DNA from: a bacterium
Lineage (GTDB): Bacteria > Zhuqueibacterota > QNDG01 > DSAB01
Direction: 5' to 3'
DNA: 44,138 nt
NCBI GenBank assembly: GCA_011388275.1
Contig: DSAB01000039.1
Coordinates: 1 to 44,138 of the forward strand
In this document: one piece after another, positions 34,730-44,020 of the stretch
Position numbering within the stretch: position 1 is the stretch's first letter
Layout of the letters: the number at the start of each line of letters is the position of its first letter
Translations under genes and position numbers: made by a program
Notes under the pieces: generated by a model
Seen by the model: the letters and a program-made list of their open reading frames with translations, nothing else
The model's database searches: none
Told to the model about the DNA's origin: nothing

Positions 34730-35866
34730 ATGGATTTCGCGAAAGCATTGCATAATTTATGGCAGACAACGGGCGTGGCGAATTTTACATGGGGCCAGGC
34801 GGTTATGATCGTTATCAGCCTGGTTCTGATCTATCTGGCCATTCGGAAAAAATATGAACCGCTTCTGCTTCTGACCATCGGGTTCGGAGGGATTCTGGCC
34901 AATATTCCGGTAGCGGACATCTCGGGCATGAATGGATTCCTGGGGCAGATCTATCAGGTTGGAATCGCCACGGGAATTTTTCCTCTCCTCATCTTTATGG
35001 GAGTGGGCGCCATGACCGATTTCGGACCCCTGATCGCCAATCCCAAAACCGCGCTGCTTGGCGCTGCCGCCCAGTTCGGTATTTTTACCACTCTTCTGGG
35101 GGCTTTGGCCCTGACCGAGTGGCTGGGTTTCAACTTCAGTCTCAAAGATGCGGCCTCCATCGGCATAATCGGTGGAGCGGACGGACCGACCGCCATTTTT
35201 CTGGCCAGCCGGCTCTCACCCAGGCTTCTGGGAGCGATCGCGGTGGCGGCCTATTCCTATATGGCCCTGGTACCCATTATTCAACCTCCCATCATGCGGC
35301 TTTTCACCACCAGGCAGGAGCGTATGATCGAGATGAAGCAGCTGCGTCATGTTACCAAAAGGGAAAAGATCCTGTTCCCGCTGGTGGTCCTGGGCTTGTG
35401 TATTCTTCTCCTTCCCCAGGCGACTCCGCTGATCGGCTCCCTCATGTTCGGCAACCTGGTGAGAGAGTCGGGTGTCGTTGAACGGTTGAATAAAGCCCTG
35501 CAGGGCTCCATGACCAATATCGTAACCATTCTATTGGGATTGACTGTCGGATCCAAGCTGGTGGCGGATCAGTTTCTCCGTGTCGAAACGATCGGTATTC
35601 TGCTGCTGGGTCTTTTCGCATTCGCGATCGGCACCGGTACAGGAGTCTTGCTGGCAAAATTAATGAACCGTTTGTCCAGAGAACCGATCAATCCGTTGAT
35701 CGGAGCCGCCGGCGTATCCGCGGTTCCCATGGCGGCGCGTGTCGTCAATCGGGTGGGTGTTGAAAACAATGAAAACAATCATCTGTTGATGTTTGCCATG
35801 GGACCCAACGTGGCCGGAGTCATCGGATCCGCGGTTGCGGCCGGAGTCCTGCTGTCTTTTTTCTAG
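34730..35866 (+). CDS. oadB: Sodium ion-translocating decarboxylase beta subunit
   Basis: A 378-residue membrane protein with about nine to eleven hydrophobic segments. The OadB/GcdB/MmdB core is intact: [24 protein letters not shown], the re-entrant loop [16 protein letters not shown] whose Asp (in GADGPT) binds sodium, and the late [19 protein letters not shown] and [20 protein letters not shown]. It decarboxylates carboxybiotin and pumps Na+ outward. It is 28 nt after the alpha gene. A terminator follows about 100 nt later. The gene symbol follows the family; the exact decarboxylase type is not settled by the beta chain. Confidence 0.93.
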   Translation: MDFAKALHNLWQTTGVANFTWGQAVMIVISLVLIYLAIRKKYEPLLLLTIGFGGILANIPVADISGMNGFLGQIYQVGIATGIFPLLIFMGVGAMTDFGPLIANPKTALLGAAAQFGIFTTLLGALALTEWLGFNFSLKDAASIGIIGGADGPTAIFLASRLSPRLLGAIAVAAYSYMALVPIIQPPIMRLFTTRQERMIEMKQLRHVTKREKILFPLVVLGLCILLLPQATPLIGSLMFGNLVRESGVVERLNKALQGSMTNIVTILLGLTVGSKLVADQFLRVETIGILLLGLFAFAIGTGTGVLLAKLMNRLSREPINPLIGAAGVSAVPMAARVVNRVGVENNENNHLLMFAMGPNVAGVIGSAVAAGVLLSFF

Positions 35867-35968
35867 AAACAGGCTGCAGTTATAAAAGGCATGACCTGTT
35901 TATCCGGGCAGGCAAATAATTCGAAGTGAAATTTTGATTCGCCAATGTCGATTAGTCGACGGGCCTAA

Positions 35969-36006
35969 AAACCGGAGTGCTGCTTATGCGCTCCGGTTTA
36001 ATTTTT
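35969..36006 (+). terminator. Rho-independent terminator after oadB
   Basis: A 12-bp stem with one G-U pair (35969-35980 with 35988-35999) and a 7-nt loop is followed by AATTTTTA. It ends the Oad transcript. Confidence 0.85.
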
Positions 36007-36012
36007 ATCTTC

Positions 36013-36041
36013 TTGACTTTTGCCGCCGGACTCGCTATTTT
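36013..36041 (+). promoter_or_regulatory. Probable promoter of the lone receiver gene
   Basis: TTGACT (36013-36018), a 17-nt spacer and TATTTT (36036-36041), just after the oadB terminator. It means that an upstream in-frame ATG at 35986, which lies inside the terminator, cannot be the start of the receiver gene. Confidence 0.55.
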
Positions 36042-36102
36042 ATTGTTGATTGCGTATCAATTGCAATTGATAAACCTCTGTGAGTCGAAAAGGAGGGATG
36101 CC

Positions 36103-36483
36103 TTGGCCGATATCCTCATTGTGGACGATGAAGAAGTGTATCGGGATTTTATCGCGGAGGTCGTCAAACGTATGGGACATACTCCGGTATTGGCGTCCGA
36201 CGGCAATGAAGCGCTGGATACCTTTAAACGTTTAAAAATTTCACTTTCCATTGTTGACATTCGCATGCCCGGAATGAATGGGCTCGAATTTTTATCCCGG
36301 ATCAAAAAAACCGATCCGGCCGCAGTGATTATCATGATGACCGGTTTCCCTTCGGCCGATACGATCGTGAAAACCATTGAGGCGGACGGCTATACCTACA
36401 TCACAAAGCCCGTGCAGATCGATTATCTGATGGATATTATTCAGCGGGGTTTGGATGCTTACCGAAATACTTCACTGAAATGA
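36103..36483 (+). CDS. Single-domain response regulator (CheY-like receiver)
   Basis: A 126-residue protein made only of a receiver domain. The acidic pair Asp8-Asp9, phospho-acceptor Asp52 (SIVDIRMPG), the MMTGFP switch threonine and the Lys of ITKPVQ are all present, so it should be phosphorylated and act on a partner protein. No kinase gene is adjacent; the nearest is 3 kb away at 39705. TTG 36103 follows AGGAGGG by 5 nt. An ATG at 36098 is in another frame and the in-frame ATG 35986 is inside the preceding terminator. It is convergent with the protease gene. Confidence 0.88.
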   Translation: MADILIVDDEEVYRDFIAEVVKRMGHTPVLASDGNEALDTFKRLKISLSIVDIRMPGMNGLEFLSRIKKTDPAAVIIMMTGFPSADTIVKTIEADGYTYITKPVQIDYLMDIIQRGLDAYRNTSLK

Positions 36484-36542
36484 CCAGCATCGATGTGTCG
36501 TGCATGCCGATTCGAAGAATTTTATATAAGGTGCGAAACGGT

Positions 36543-38165
36543 TTAATCCTCTGACCGGTAGCTCTGCGCGGAATCGGCCGATTCAAGCAATTCACGGGCT
36601 TTGGACAGATATCGAAGCGCCTCCAGAAGCATTTTGTCTCTCAGCATCTGAACTTTGTACTGGGTTTCCCGGCCGAATAACCACTCTGCAAGAGCCTGTT
36701 TGATCAGGAATTGAATATCTTTTTGATTGTGGATAAAATCTTCATTGCTGATCTCAATCCCTTCCTGCCTGATATACATGAGAAACTGTTTCATACGGTG
36801 TGCATCCGGTTTGTAATTGCGTATGAAATCACTCTCGCTGTACTCCTTCAAAGTCCGGTCTTTGGCCAGCTGTTCGGTAAATGTGAAAAGCAGCCGTTTG
36901 GGTGAATTCAGTATGCGCCGTACGCACATCGCAAGTGTGTCATGGGTCGCTGACAGAAAGATATCGGGTGTAATACCGCCGCCGCCCGGAATTCGGCGTT
37001 TTAGAATCATGCTTTGATAATGAGGCCGGCCGGGATTTTCTTCCCACTGCCGGCGCAGGCTGTCATTGGTGATAATGGAATAATAATCTTCATGGGATTG
37101 GTTGTTGTAATCCCGCTGTATCACACGTCCGCTGGGGGTATGGTAACGCGCGGTAGTCATCAGGAGGGCGGATCCGTCCCGGAAACGGTATTGGCTTTGA
37201 ATCAGGCCCTTTCCGAAGCTGGTCTCACCGATAATCAGGGCGCGATCCCAATCCTGAAGAGCGCCGGCCACAATTTCCGAAGCCGACGCGGATATCCTGT
37301 CTATCATGATGACTACGGGGATTTTGGCAGGCAGCTTCTTTTTCGTACTGTAGAACTCGCGATTGGAGGAGCTGTTGCGGCCCCGGGTGGAAACAATGGT
37401 TTTTCCGCCGGGAAGAAACAGATCGGCCGTTTCAATGGCTTCATCAAGATATCCGCCGCCATTGTACCGTAAATCGAATATCAGTGTTTTCATGCCCTGT
37501 TCGAGCAGTTTATTAAATGCTTTTTCAAGCTCGTCGGAAGTAGTGGCCGAAAACCGCTGAATATGAATATACCCGACGCCCGGCTGGATTAAAAATGTAT
37601 AGGGGATTGAATGGATATGAACCTCATCCCGCTTGATCACATATTCCAGCGGAGCCGAGTATCCGGTTCTTTGCACCGAGATACGGACACTGGATCCTTT
37701 CGGGCCTTTTAGCAGAAGGGGGACTTCATCTCTGCTGATACCGATGGCTGATTTGCCTTCAATGGCGACGATCCGGTCTCCGGGCATCAGTCCGGCCGAA
37801 TCCGATGGTCCTTCAGGGATGACCGAGAGAACGGTTATTCTATCACGCAGAATATCAAATGTAATACCGATCCCTGAATATCCCTCGAAGTTCTGATTCC
37901 AGCGGTTGAACTGCTCTTCGGTAAAATATGTGGTATGAGGATCGAGCTTCTCCAGCATGCCGCGTATGGCGTCATCGACCAGTTTCTCGGGTGGAATCTC
38001 GGTCACATAATCTTCCTGAATTCTTCCCAAAATGATGTTAAACAACTGAATTTTCGAGTAGAAGGTCTTGCTCACATCGAGCATATAAAGGGAACCCAGA
38101 GAAACCAGGGCGGAGAAGATCAGAACCCCTGTCACCATTGTGGTTCGTTTCATGAATCGTTTCAT
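36543..38165 (-). CDS. C-terminal processing peptidase (S41 family, PDZ-containing)
   Basis: A 540-residue periplasmic serine protease. After one membrane anchor (TTMVTGVLIFSALVSLGSLYML) come a helical region (YVTEIPPEKLVDDAIRGMLE), a PDZ domain (GIGITF, LMPGDRIVAIEGKSAIG, LLLKGPKGSSV) and the S41 core, with the catalytic Ser in IDRISASASEIVAGAL and Lys in GETSFGKGLIQ. The last 150 residues are a helical extension. Such enzymes trim C-termini of envelope proteins and peptidoglycan hydrolases. The start is set at 38165 because a good promoter lies at 38214-38242, inside a longer frame from 38249; the ribosome site is weak. Confidence 0.93.
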   Translation of the reverse strand: MKRFMKRTTMVTGVLIFSALVSLGSLYMLDVSKTFYSKIQLFNIILGRIQEDYVTEIPPEKLVDDAIRGMLEKLDPHTTYFTEEQFNRWNQNFEGYSGIGITFDILRDRITVLSVIPEGPSDSAGLMPGDRIVAIEGKSAIGISRDEVPLLLKGPKGSSVRISVQRTGYSAPLEYVIKRDEVHIHSIPYTFLIQPGVGYIHIQRFSATTSDELEKAFNKLLEQGMKTLIFDLRYNGGGYLDEAIETADLFLPGGKTIVSTRGRNSSSNREFYSTKKKLPAKIPVVIMIDRISASASEIVAGALQDWDRALIIGETSFGKGLIQSQYRFRDGSALLMTTARYHTPSGRVIQRDYNNQSHEDYYSIITNDSLRRQWEENPGRPHYQSMILKRRIPGGGGITPDIFLSATHDTLAMCVRRILNSPKRLLFTFTEQLAKDRTLKEYSESDFIRNYKPDAHRMKQFLMYIRQEGIEISNEDFIHNQKDIQFLIKQALAEWLFGRETQYKVQMLRDKMLLEALRYLSKARELLESADSAQSYRSED

Positions 38166-38213
38166 GCGGATCCCATATTTATCCTGTTGAGAAATGATAT
38201 AGTAAATCCAGAA

Positions 38214-38242
38214 AATATACCAAACCGATTTCACAATGTCAA
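38214..38242 (-). promoter_or_regulatory. Strong promoter of the S41 protease gene
   Basis: On the minus strand TTGACA (38242-38237) and TATATT (38219-38214) are separated by exactly 17 nt. Transcription would begin near 38207, about 40 nt before the start at 38165. This is one of the best consensus matches in the window. Confidence 0.7.
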
Positions 38243-38328
38243 GGAGCATAAAGCATTTAACTGTTTCAATGCATGCCCCAAGAATGAAACGATGGCAATG
38301 AAAGGTTTCAACTTATTAAAATGGCTTG

Positions 38329-38344
38329 AATTTTAATTAAAATT
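38329..38344. repeat. 16-bp perfect AT palindrome between divergent genes
   Basis: AATTTTAATTAAAATT reads the same on both strands. It lies between the divergent protease and SH3-parvulin genes. It could be a regulator site, though AT-rich DNA makes such palindromes fairly likely by chance. Confidence 0.35.
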
Positions 38345-38450
38345 GTATTATTTTCATATTGAAATCAGTTTTCTATTCATTGTTCAATACAAAAAGACAA
38401 TTACAAATTGCAATCTATTACCGAACCTGTTGCAAGGGAGATTATTGAAG

Positions 38451-38975
38451 ATGAAACATCAATGGCTTGCAGTCCTGGCTTTTGCCTGTCTGACAGAATG
38501 GTCTTTTGGACAGGGAGGCATTCAATTTGTGAAACCCGTTCGCGAAAACCTTCGGTTGTCTCCCAATGGAAAACAGATAGCTGAAATGCTGTCCGGAACA
38601 CGTGTCGAGATTCTTGAGCGAAGCGGCGACTGGGTTCGGGTTCAGGTAGAAGGATGGATATGGTCAAAATCCCTGGTTGATGATCCAACCATGGTGGAAA
38701 ATTTCTCAGTAAGAGCCAGCCATATTCTTCTGGAAACCCGGGAAGAAGCCAATCGAATACTGGGTCTGCTGAATGCCGGTGCTTCTTTTGAGGAGCTGGC
38801 AAAAAAACATTCCATTGATCCGGCCAGCGGGTCTGCGGGAGGGGACCTGGGCCATTTTACACGGGGTGATTTGCGCCCCGAGTTCGAGAAAGCGCTGTTC
38901 TCTCTGCAGGTCGGCGGGATTACGGGTGTGATTCAAACCGAAGCGGGATTTCATATTATCAAAAGGACCGAGTAA
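38451..38975 (+). CDS. Exported SH3-parvulin peptidyl-prolyl isomerase
   Basis: A 174-residue protein with a signal peptide (MKHQWLAVLAFACLTEWSFG), a bacterial SH3 domain (about 27-75; RENLRLSPNGKQIAEML, GTRVEILERSGDWVRVQVEG) and a parvulin rotamase domain (about 82-174; VRASHILLETREEANRIL, GASFEELAKKHSID, GGDLGHFTRGDLRPEFEKAL, QTEAGFHIIKR). It should catalyse prolyl isomerisation during folding of exported proteins, with the SH3 part binding peptidoglycan or a protein. It is a compact version of PpiC/SurA-type chaperones. AAGGGAG lies 11 nt before ATG 38451. The following Yip1 gene starts 40 nt later. Confidence 0.9.
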   Translation: MKHQWLAVLAFACLTEWSFGQGGIQFVKPVRENLRLSPNGKQIAEMLSGTRVEILERSGDWVRVQVEGWIWSKSLVDDPTMVENFSVRASHILLETREEANRILGLLNAGASFEELAKKHSIDPASGSAGGDLGHFTRGDLRPEFEKALFSLQVGGITGVIQTEAGFHIIKRTE

Positions 38976-39015
38976 TACAACCAATCAGCGTAACCAGATC
39001 GCAAGGAGGAGTTCC

Positions 39016-39630
39016 ATGCAGAAAGTGAAAGAAAAGCTGTCGGCTATCGTGAACAGGGTGAAAGCCATTGTTTTCAAACCCAAAGAGACATGGCCGGTCA
39101 TCGCGACGGAAGAAGTGACAATCATGGGTTTGGGGAAGCAGTATCTTTTAATTCTCGCGGCCGTTCCCTCCATTGCCGCACTGATCGGCAACTGGATTGT
39201 CGGATATTATAATCCGTTTATCCATACGATCCGACTTTCTTTTTTCGAGTCTCTTCTTACGGCCATTCTCCAGTATATTTTGTTGGTCATCGGTATCTGG
39301 GGAACCGGTATGATCATCAGTCTGCTGGCTCCGACATTCGGATCGACCAGGGATGATCTGAAGGGATTCAAGGTTGCGGTTTTCACATACACCCCTGTTC
39401 TGGCAGCCGGGATCCTGCTGATCATTCCCTCCCTGTCACCTCTGGTGGGATTGATCGGACTGTATGGTTTCTATTTACTGTATATTGGTTTGCCTGTGGT
39501 CATGGGAACACCCAAGGAAAAGTCACTGGCCTACATTGCAGTTATTGTGATCGTTGTTATTTTGATCTTTATCATCATCTCAACGGTTACCAATGCGGTG
39601 CTGCGCATTTTCGGTCCCTCCATTCTTTAA
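39016..39630 (+). CDS. Yip1 family membrane protein
   Basis: A 204-residue membrane protein with about five hydrophobic segments after a soluble N-terminus. The Yip1/DUF1282 pattern shows in KAIVFKPKETWPVIATEE near the start, a first membrane helix (LLILAAVPSIAALIGNWIVG), and TRDDLKGFKVAVFTYTPVL before the last helices. The family is widespread in bacteria and has no agreed function; eukaryotic Yip1 acts in vesicle traffic. AAGGAGG 5 nt before ATG 39016 fixes the start. It follows the SH3-parvulin gene closely and may share its transcript. Confidence 0.85.
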   Translation: MQKVKEKLSAIVNRVKAIVFKPKETWPVIATEEVTIMGLGKQYLLILAAVPSIAALIGNWIVGYYNPFIHTIRLSFFESLLTAILQYILLVIGIWGTGMIISLLAPTFGSTRDDLKGFKVAVFTYTPVLAAGILLIIPSLSPLVGLIGLYGFYLLYIGLPVVMGTPKEKSLAYIAVIVIVVILIFIIISTVTNAVLRIFGPSIL

Positions 39631-39704
39631 GAATTTTCGCACTGAGATTCTGGAACAGGGAGGGCAAATTATCCATAATCGCGCGATCATGCCTGGAGTA
39701 ACGG

Positions 39705-41807
39705 TTGAGGATGAACAAATTCGGCAAAGAATCATTGAAACAACAGTGCCGGCTGCTCGAGCTGGAAAGGTCTTTCGCGACTGCGGTTGCAGAAAAAATT
39801 CAGCTGGATGAAGTCATCAGTGCGGCTCTGGACCTGCTTTTTCAATTGGTTGACGACCTGAAATGCGCTGAAATCTACCTGCAGGATCCCGGCACCCGGT
39901 TGCTGTTTTTAAAGGGGCAGAGGGGCCTGGCTCCCCGATATATCGGTACCGGAACGCTTCAGGAAGGAGAGGGCCTGGCCGGGCAGGTGACCGGTAAAAC
40001 TCCTTTTTTTTGCGAGAATCTGGACGATTGTTCGGATGTTGATCATGTATTGATGAAACAGGAGACGCTGGCCGCCTACGCGGGAGTTTCCATTGAGGGA
40101 CGCGGAATCCATCATGGCGTACTGGGCTGTTATTTTTCGGAGCCGAGACGATTCAGCGAGTTGGAAAGAAATTTCTTCCGTCGAATCGGACAGCATCTCG
40201 GGAATTCCATTGGAATCGCTCGAGCGCTGGAAAAGTCCGCCTTGCGGGATCGGCGTTTTACGGCGATCAGCCGTGCCATCACCGCCACCCGCCAGCTGGG
40301 CACGCTGCAGGAGGTTCTTTCCGATCTTTCCAAGGTGCTGGTTCAATCTCTGGGTTTTGATCATGCCTGGATCGGACTGGTTAATGGAGAAAACCTTGAA
40401 GGAGTTGTCGGTTTCGGAGCCGGTTTTCCGGAGCGCGATCATTCTGTCAAATTTCCCATGGCGGATAATCATTCCAACCCGGCAGTCAGGGCGGTTCATG
40501 ATCAAAAGCCGGTTGTGGTTCATTTTCTTGAAGAAGTTCCCAAAGGCGATTTTCTCGAATGGCTGAGCCCCTCTCCGGTTCAAAGCGTTGCCGTTGTGCC
40601 CATCATGCAGGAGGATCAGGCAGTCGGGGTTATCGGAGTATTTTATACGGCTGATCAGGGTTTTGAAGAGGAGGATATCAAGACCCTGGTCAGCATTGCC
40701 GATCAGGCCGCGATCGCCATGGAAAGCGGCCGTTTATATGAAAGGGTCAAGGCTTCCGAAGAACGTTATCGGACTTTGTTCCAGTCCGCCGGAACCTGTT
40801 TGGCCATTTTGGACGAGTCACTTCATTTTCAGGAGGTGAATCGGGCTTTTGAATCTCTCAGCGGTTACCGTGCCAAAGAGCTGATCGTAAAAAAGACCCT
40901 TCCGGCTTTTCTGGAAGATTCTTCTCATTCTTCAGAAAACGTAACACAGCGGTTTGCTGATCTTCCCCAGGCCTGGGAATCTCTTTTTCAGACCGAAGAA
41001 AAGGAACAGCGCATGGTTCATTTGTCGGCTGTGGCCATTCCCGGATCGGAGAAGATTCTGGTTTCCATCATCGATCGAACAGAACAGCGTGAACTGGAAA
41101 GAAGGCTTTATCGGTCGGAAGAATTGGCTGCCATTGGTGAATTGTCCGCGGGCATAGCTCATGAAATCCGTAATCCGCTTGTGGCGATCAACAATTCAGT
41201 CAACCTGCTGCAGGACGAAGCTCAATTGTCCGACGAGGGAATACAATTGCTGGATGTGCTCAAAGAAGAATCTTCTCACCTGGCCGCCATTGTGGACGAT
41301 TTTCTGAAGTTCGCCAGGCCTCAAAAACCATCCTTTAATAAAGAAGATATCAATAAATTATTGAAAGAATCTTTAAAACGCTTTACCAGCGTCAATAATC
41401 GAAATATTGTATACCATGCGAAATATGATCAAACCATCCCCTCTCTTTACGTAGACAGGCATCAGATGCAGCAGGTATTTGCCAATCTGTTTATCAACAG
41501 TATCGATGCCATGCAGGAGGGAGGAGAGATCAGCATCGAAACGCGTCTGGAGAAAAGGGGAAAGAATTCCAGATGCCGAATATTTTTCAAAGATACGGGA
41601 ACCGGAATCGGACATGACTTTCTGAACAAGATATTTCAACCCTTTTTTTCAATGAAGGAAAAAGGCACCGGAATGGGGCTGGCCATTTGTCAGAGAATCA
41701 TCAATAACCATGAGGGTGAAATAACAGTGGAGAGCGAGAAAGGCAAGGGAACCTGTTTTGAGGTGATTCTTCCGGTCCGGAATTCGGCACCGGAGAACAT
41801 ACCGTAA
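39705..41807 (+). CDS. GAF-GAF-PAS sensor histidine kinase
   Basis: A 700-residue soluble histidine kinase. Two GAF domains (about 30-175 and 205-345) bind small ligands or sense redox; a PAS domain (about 350-465; ERYRTLFQSAGTCLAILDES) follows. The kinase core has the H-box GELSAGIAHEIRNPL with phospho-acceptor His486, a HisKA dimer helix pair, and a HATPase domain (N-box FANLFINSIDAMQEG, DTGTGIG, GTGMGLAICQRI). There is no membrane segment, so it senses a cytoplasmic signal. The start is TTG 39705 with GGAG 6 nt before, or ATG 39711. The NtrC-type regulator begins 12 nt after its stop, which makes them a matched pair. Confidence 0.93.
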   Translation: MRMNKFGKESLKQQCRLLELERSFATAVAEKIQLDEVISAALDLLFQLVDDLKCAEIYLQDPGTRLLFLKGQRGLAPRYIGTGTLQEGEGLAGQVTGKTPFFCENLDDCSDVDHVLMKQETLAAYAGVSIEGRGIHHGVLGCYFSEPRRFSELERNFFRRIGQHLGNSIGIARALEKSALRDRRFTAISRAITATRQLGTLQEVLSDLSKVLVQSLGFDHAWIGLVNGENLEGVVGFGAGFPERDHSVKFPMADNHSNPAVRAVHDQKPVVVHFLEEVPKGDFLEWLSPSPVQSVAVVPIMQEDQAVGVIGVFYTADQGFEEEDIKTLVSIADQAAIAMESGRLYERVKASEERYRTLFQSAGTCLAILDESLHFQEVNRAFESLSGYRAKELIVKKTLPAFLEDSSHSSENVTQRFADLPQAWESLFQTEEKEQRMVHLSAVAIPGSEKILVSIIDRTEQRELERRLYRSEELAAIGELSAGIAHEIRNPLVAINNSVNLLQDEAQLSDEGIQLLDVLKEESSHLAAIVDDFLKFARPQKPSFNKEDINKLLKESLKRFTSVNNRNIVYHAKYDQTIPSLYVDRHQMQQVFANLFINSIDAMQEGGEISIETRLEKRGKNSRCRIFFKDTGTGIGHDFLNKIFQPFFSMKEKGTGMGLAICQRIINNHEGEITVESEKGKGTCFEVILPVRNSAPENIP

Positions 41808-41819
41808 GGGGAATCATAT

Positions 41820-43193
41820 ATGAGTGATATTCTGCTGGTCGATGATGAAAAGTCGGTAAGGTTGACAATCTCTCTCTTTCTGAAGAAGAAGGGGTATTCG
41901 GTTGAAGAAGCGGCAAATGGTGACGAAGCACTCGAGAAACTGAAGACACGGTCTTTCGATTTGGTCATCACCGATTTAAAGATGAAGCCTATTAATGGAA
42001 TGGAAGTGCTGCAGCAGACCAAGAAGCTGAATCCAATGATGGAAGTTCTTGTGATGACTGCGTTTGGCACAGTTGAGAGCGGCGTGGAAGCCATGCGGCT
42101 GGGTGCTTATGATTATATTCAGAAGCCCTTTGAAAAAGATGAATTTCTCATGATTGTGGATAAGGCTCTTGAGAGGAAAAAACTGCTGACCGAAGTGGCC
42201 CAGCTGCATGATGACTTGCAGGATAAGTACCGGTTCGAGAACATCATCGGTAAATCCAATGAGATGCTGGATGTATTTGCCATGGTTTCAAAGGTTGCCA
42301 CGACCAGCAGCACGGTACTCATCTCTGGTGAGAGTGGGACCGGAAAGGAGTTGATCGCCCGCGCCATTCACGTCAACAGCCGCAGAAAGAACCGTTCATT
42401 TATCACAATCAATTGCGGTGCATTGCCGGAGAATCTGCAGGAAAGCGAACTCTTCGGCCATGTGCGCGGAGCATTCACGGGAGCGATCAAAGACAAGCGG
42501 GGTCTTTTCCAGGAAGCCAATGGCGGCACGCTGTTTCTGGATGAGGTGGGTGAAACGTCTCTGCCCACTCAGGTCAAGCTGCTTCGCTTTCTGCAGGACG
42601 GCGAGATTCGCAGGGTTGGTGACAATGAGCCGATATTTACGGATGTGAGACTGTTGGCCGCGACCAATCAGGATTTGACCAGGCTGATTAAAGAGAGCCG
42701 TTTTCGGGAAGATCTATACTACCGTCTCAATGTGATTCCCATACATATACCGCCTTTGCGGCAGAGGAGAGACGATATACCGCTTCTTGCCGATCATTTT
42801 CTGCAAAAATTTACCGAACGCACCAAAAAAAAGATTAACTCTATCTCCCCGGATGCCATCAAGATACTTACCGGATATGACTGGCCTGGAAACGTAAGGG
42901 AACTTGAGAATGTCGTTGAACGTGCGATTATCTTAACCAACAAGACCGTGATCACACCGGAGGATCTGCCTGAAACGATACGGCATTGTGAGATACCATA
43001 CATAGATGAAACATGCGAAGCCGATTTCGGGGACAGGACATTGGAGAGGCTGGAGGAACAGCATATTCTGTCTACCCTTGAAAGATACAGTTGGAATCAA
43101 AAAAAGGCTTCGGAAATATTGGGTATTTCCACAACCACACTCTGGAGAAAGCTGAAGACATACGGCATCGAGGCAAAACGCAAAGAAGAATAG
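41820..43193 (+). CDS. Sigma-54-dependent response regulator (NtrC family)
   Basis: A 457-residue regulator with three parts. The receiver (1-120) has Asp52 as phospho-acceptor (LVITDLKM), TAFG and QKPF. The AAA+ domain (about 140-380) has Walker A GESGTGKE (170-177), the sigma-54 contacting loop GAFTGA (217-222), and the [11 protein letters not shown] Walker B. The C-terminal Fis-type helix-turn-helix (about 420-455) reads [20 protein letters not shown]. When phosphorylated by the adjacent kinase it should form a ring and activate sigma-54 promoters. I saw no clear GG-N10-GC sigma-54 element upstream of genes in the window, so its targets are probably elsewhere. Confidence 0.96.
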   Translation: MSDILLVDDEKSVRLTISLFLKKKGYSVEEAANGDEALEKLKTRSFDLVITDLKMKPINGMEVLQQTKKLNPMMEVLVMTAFGTVESGVEAMRLGAYDYIQKPFEKDEFLMIVDKALERKKLLTEVAQLHDDLQDKYRFENIIGKSNEMLDVFAMVSKVATTSSTVLISGESGTGKELIARAIHVNSRRKNRSFITINCGALPENLQESELFGHVRGAFTGAIKDKRGLFQEANGGTLFLDEVGETSLPTQVKLLRFLQDGEIRRVGDNEPIFTDVRLLAATNQDLTRLIKESRFREDLYYRLNVIPIHIPPLRQRRDDIPLLADHFLQKFTERTKKKINSISPDAIKILTGYDWPGNVRELENVVERAIILTNKTVITPEDLPETIRHCEIPYIDETCEADFGDRTLERLEEQHILSTLERYSWNQKKASEILGISTTTLWRKLKTYGIEAKRKEE

Positions 43194-43277
43194 TTCCAGA
43201 TAGGAGATGATTTTTCTTAATCAAAGGACGGAGGCTTTTTCTGCGATGCAATACAAAGGCTTTGACGGGAGTCCTCT

Positions 43278-43994
43278 ATGTCTGCAGTATTGATTGTTGA
43301 TGATGAAAAGAACGTGCTTCTGACGATCTCTATCGGTTTGAAACGTTATCAGTATACCGTACTGCAGGCACAAAGCGGGCCCGAGGCGTTGAAGGTGATG
43401 GATCGCTCACCCTGCCCGTTTGTAGTGACGGATATACGCATGTCACCCATGGACGGTTTTACGCTTGCGGACAAGATCAGGGAAAAATATCCATGGGTTA
43501 AGTTGATATTTATGTCTGCATACGGTTCGGATATCCTAAAGGAAGACAAGATTAAACAATATCCTTTTCCACGGCTGACCAAACCTTTTGAAATCAACCA
43601 ATTGGTGGAGCTTCTGCAGGAACAGACTGAGGGTGCCCGGTGGAAGGAAATTCTGGTTTTGGGTGAGAAAAATAATTGGGAAAAAATAATAGGTCGGTTT
43701 TCGAAGAGTGGATGGCTTCTTCATCTGCTTGAAGACAGCACCCGTATTCCGGGACTGCTCAGGAGAAAATCTTTTCAAGGATTTATTCTGGACGGCTGCT
43801 CAACTCAGGACGATATGCCTCAAACACTCAACAGCATCGATCGTTGGGCACCCGGACGGCCTGTTTTGCTTCTGGCGGAAAGGAGCAAGGGTGGAGACGG
43901 AAAACCGGAGGATATCAGCAATGTCGTAAAGAGGGACAGGTTTATGCAGGATCACACGTGGGCTCTGAAATGTCTGGACCGATGTTTCCATTAA
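43278..43994 (+). CDS. Response regulator with receiver and degenerate second domain
   Basis: A 238-residue protein. The first 120 residues are a normal receiver: Asp8-Asp9, phospho-acceptor Asp52 (VVTDIRMSPMDG), a FMSAYG switch position with Ser, and Lys in RLTKPFE. Residues about 122-238 have the strand-helix rhythm of a receiver (EILVLGEKNNWEKIIGRF, FQGFILDGC, RPVLLLAERS), but lack the double aspartate start, so they may be a pseudo-receiver. No DNA-binding domain is visible. GGGAG 5 nt before ATG 43278 is the ribosome site. It is 84 nt after the NtrC gene, probably the third member of the same signalling unit. Confidence 0.82.
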   Translation: MSAVLIVDDEKNVLLTISIGLKRYQYTVLQAQSGPEALKVMDRSPCPFVVTDIRMSPMDGFTLADKIREKYPWVKLIFMSAYGSDILKEDKIKQYPFPRLTKPFEINQLVELLQEQTEGARWKEILVLGEKNNWEKIIGRFSKSGWLLHLLEDSTRIPGLLRRKSFQGFILDGCSTQDDMPQTLNSIDRWAPGRPVLLLAERSKGGDGKPEDISNVVKRDRFMQDHTWALKCLDRCFH

Positions 43995-44020
43995 TTTTTT
44001 AACATGTCAAGAATGTTTAA

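Noticed and set aside
35986-36102. Longer N-terminal hydrophobic segment for the lone receiver
   Set aside because: It would begin inside the oadB terminator and cover the promoter at 36013-36041; TTG 36103 has a strong ribosome site.
38166-38249. Longer N-terminus for the S41 protease, starting at 38249
   Set aside because: These codons overlap a near-consensus promoter at 38214-38242, and the membrane anchor follows the 38165 start.
39593-39811. 72-residue frame overlapping the end of the Yip1 gene and the start of the kinase
   Set aside because: Overlaps two better-supported genes, has no ribosome site, and shows no domain.
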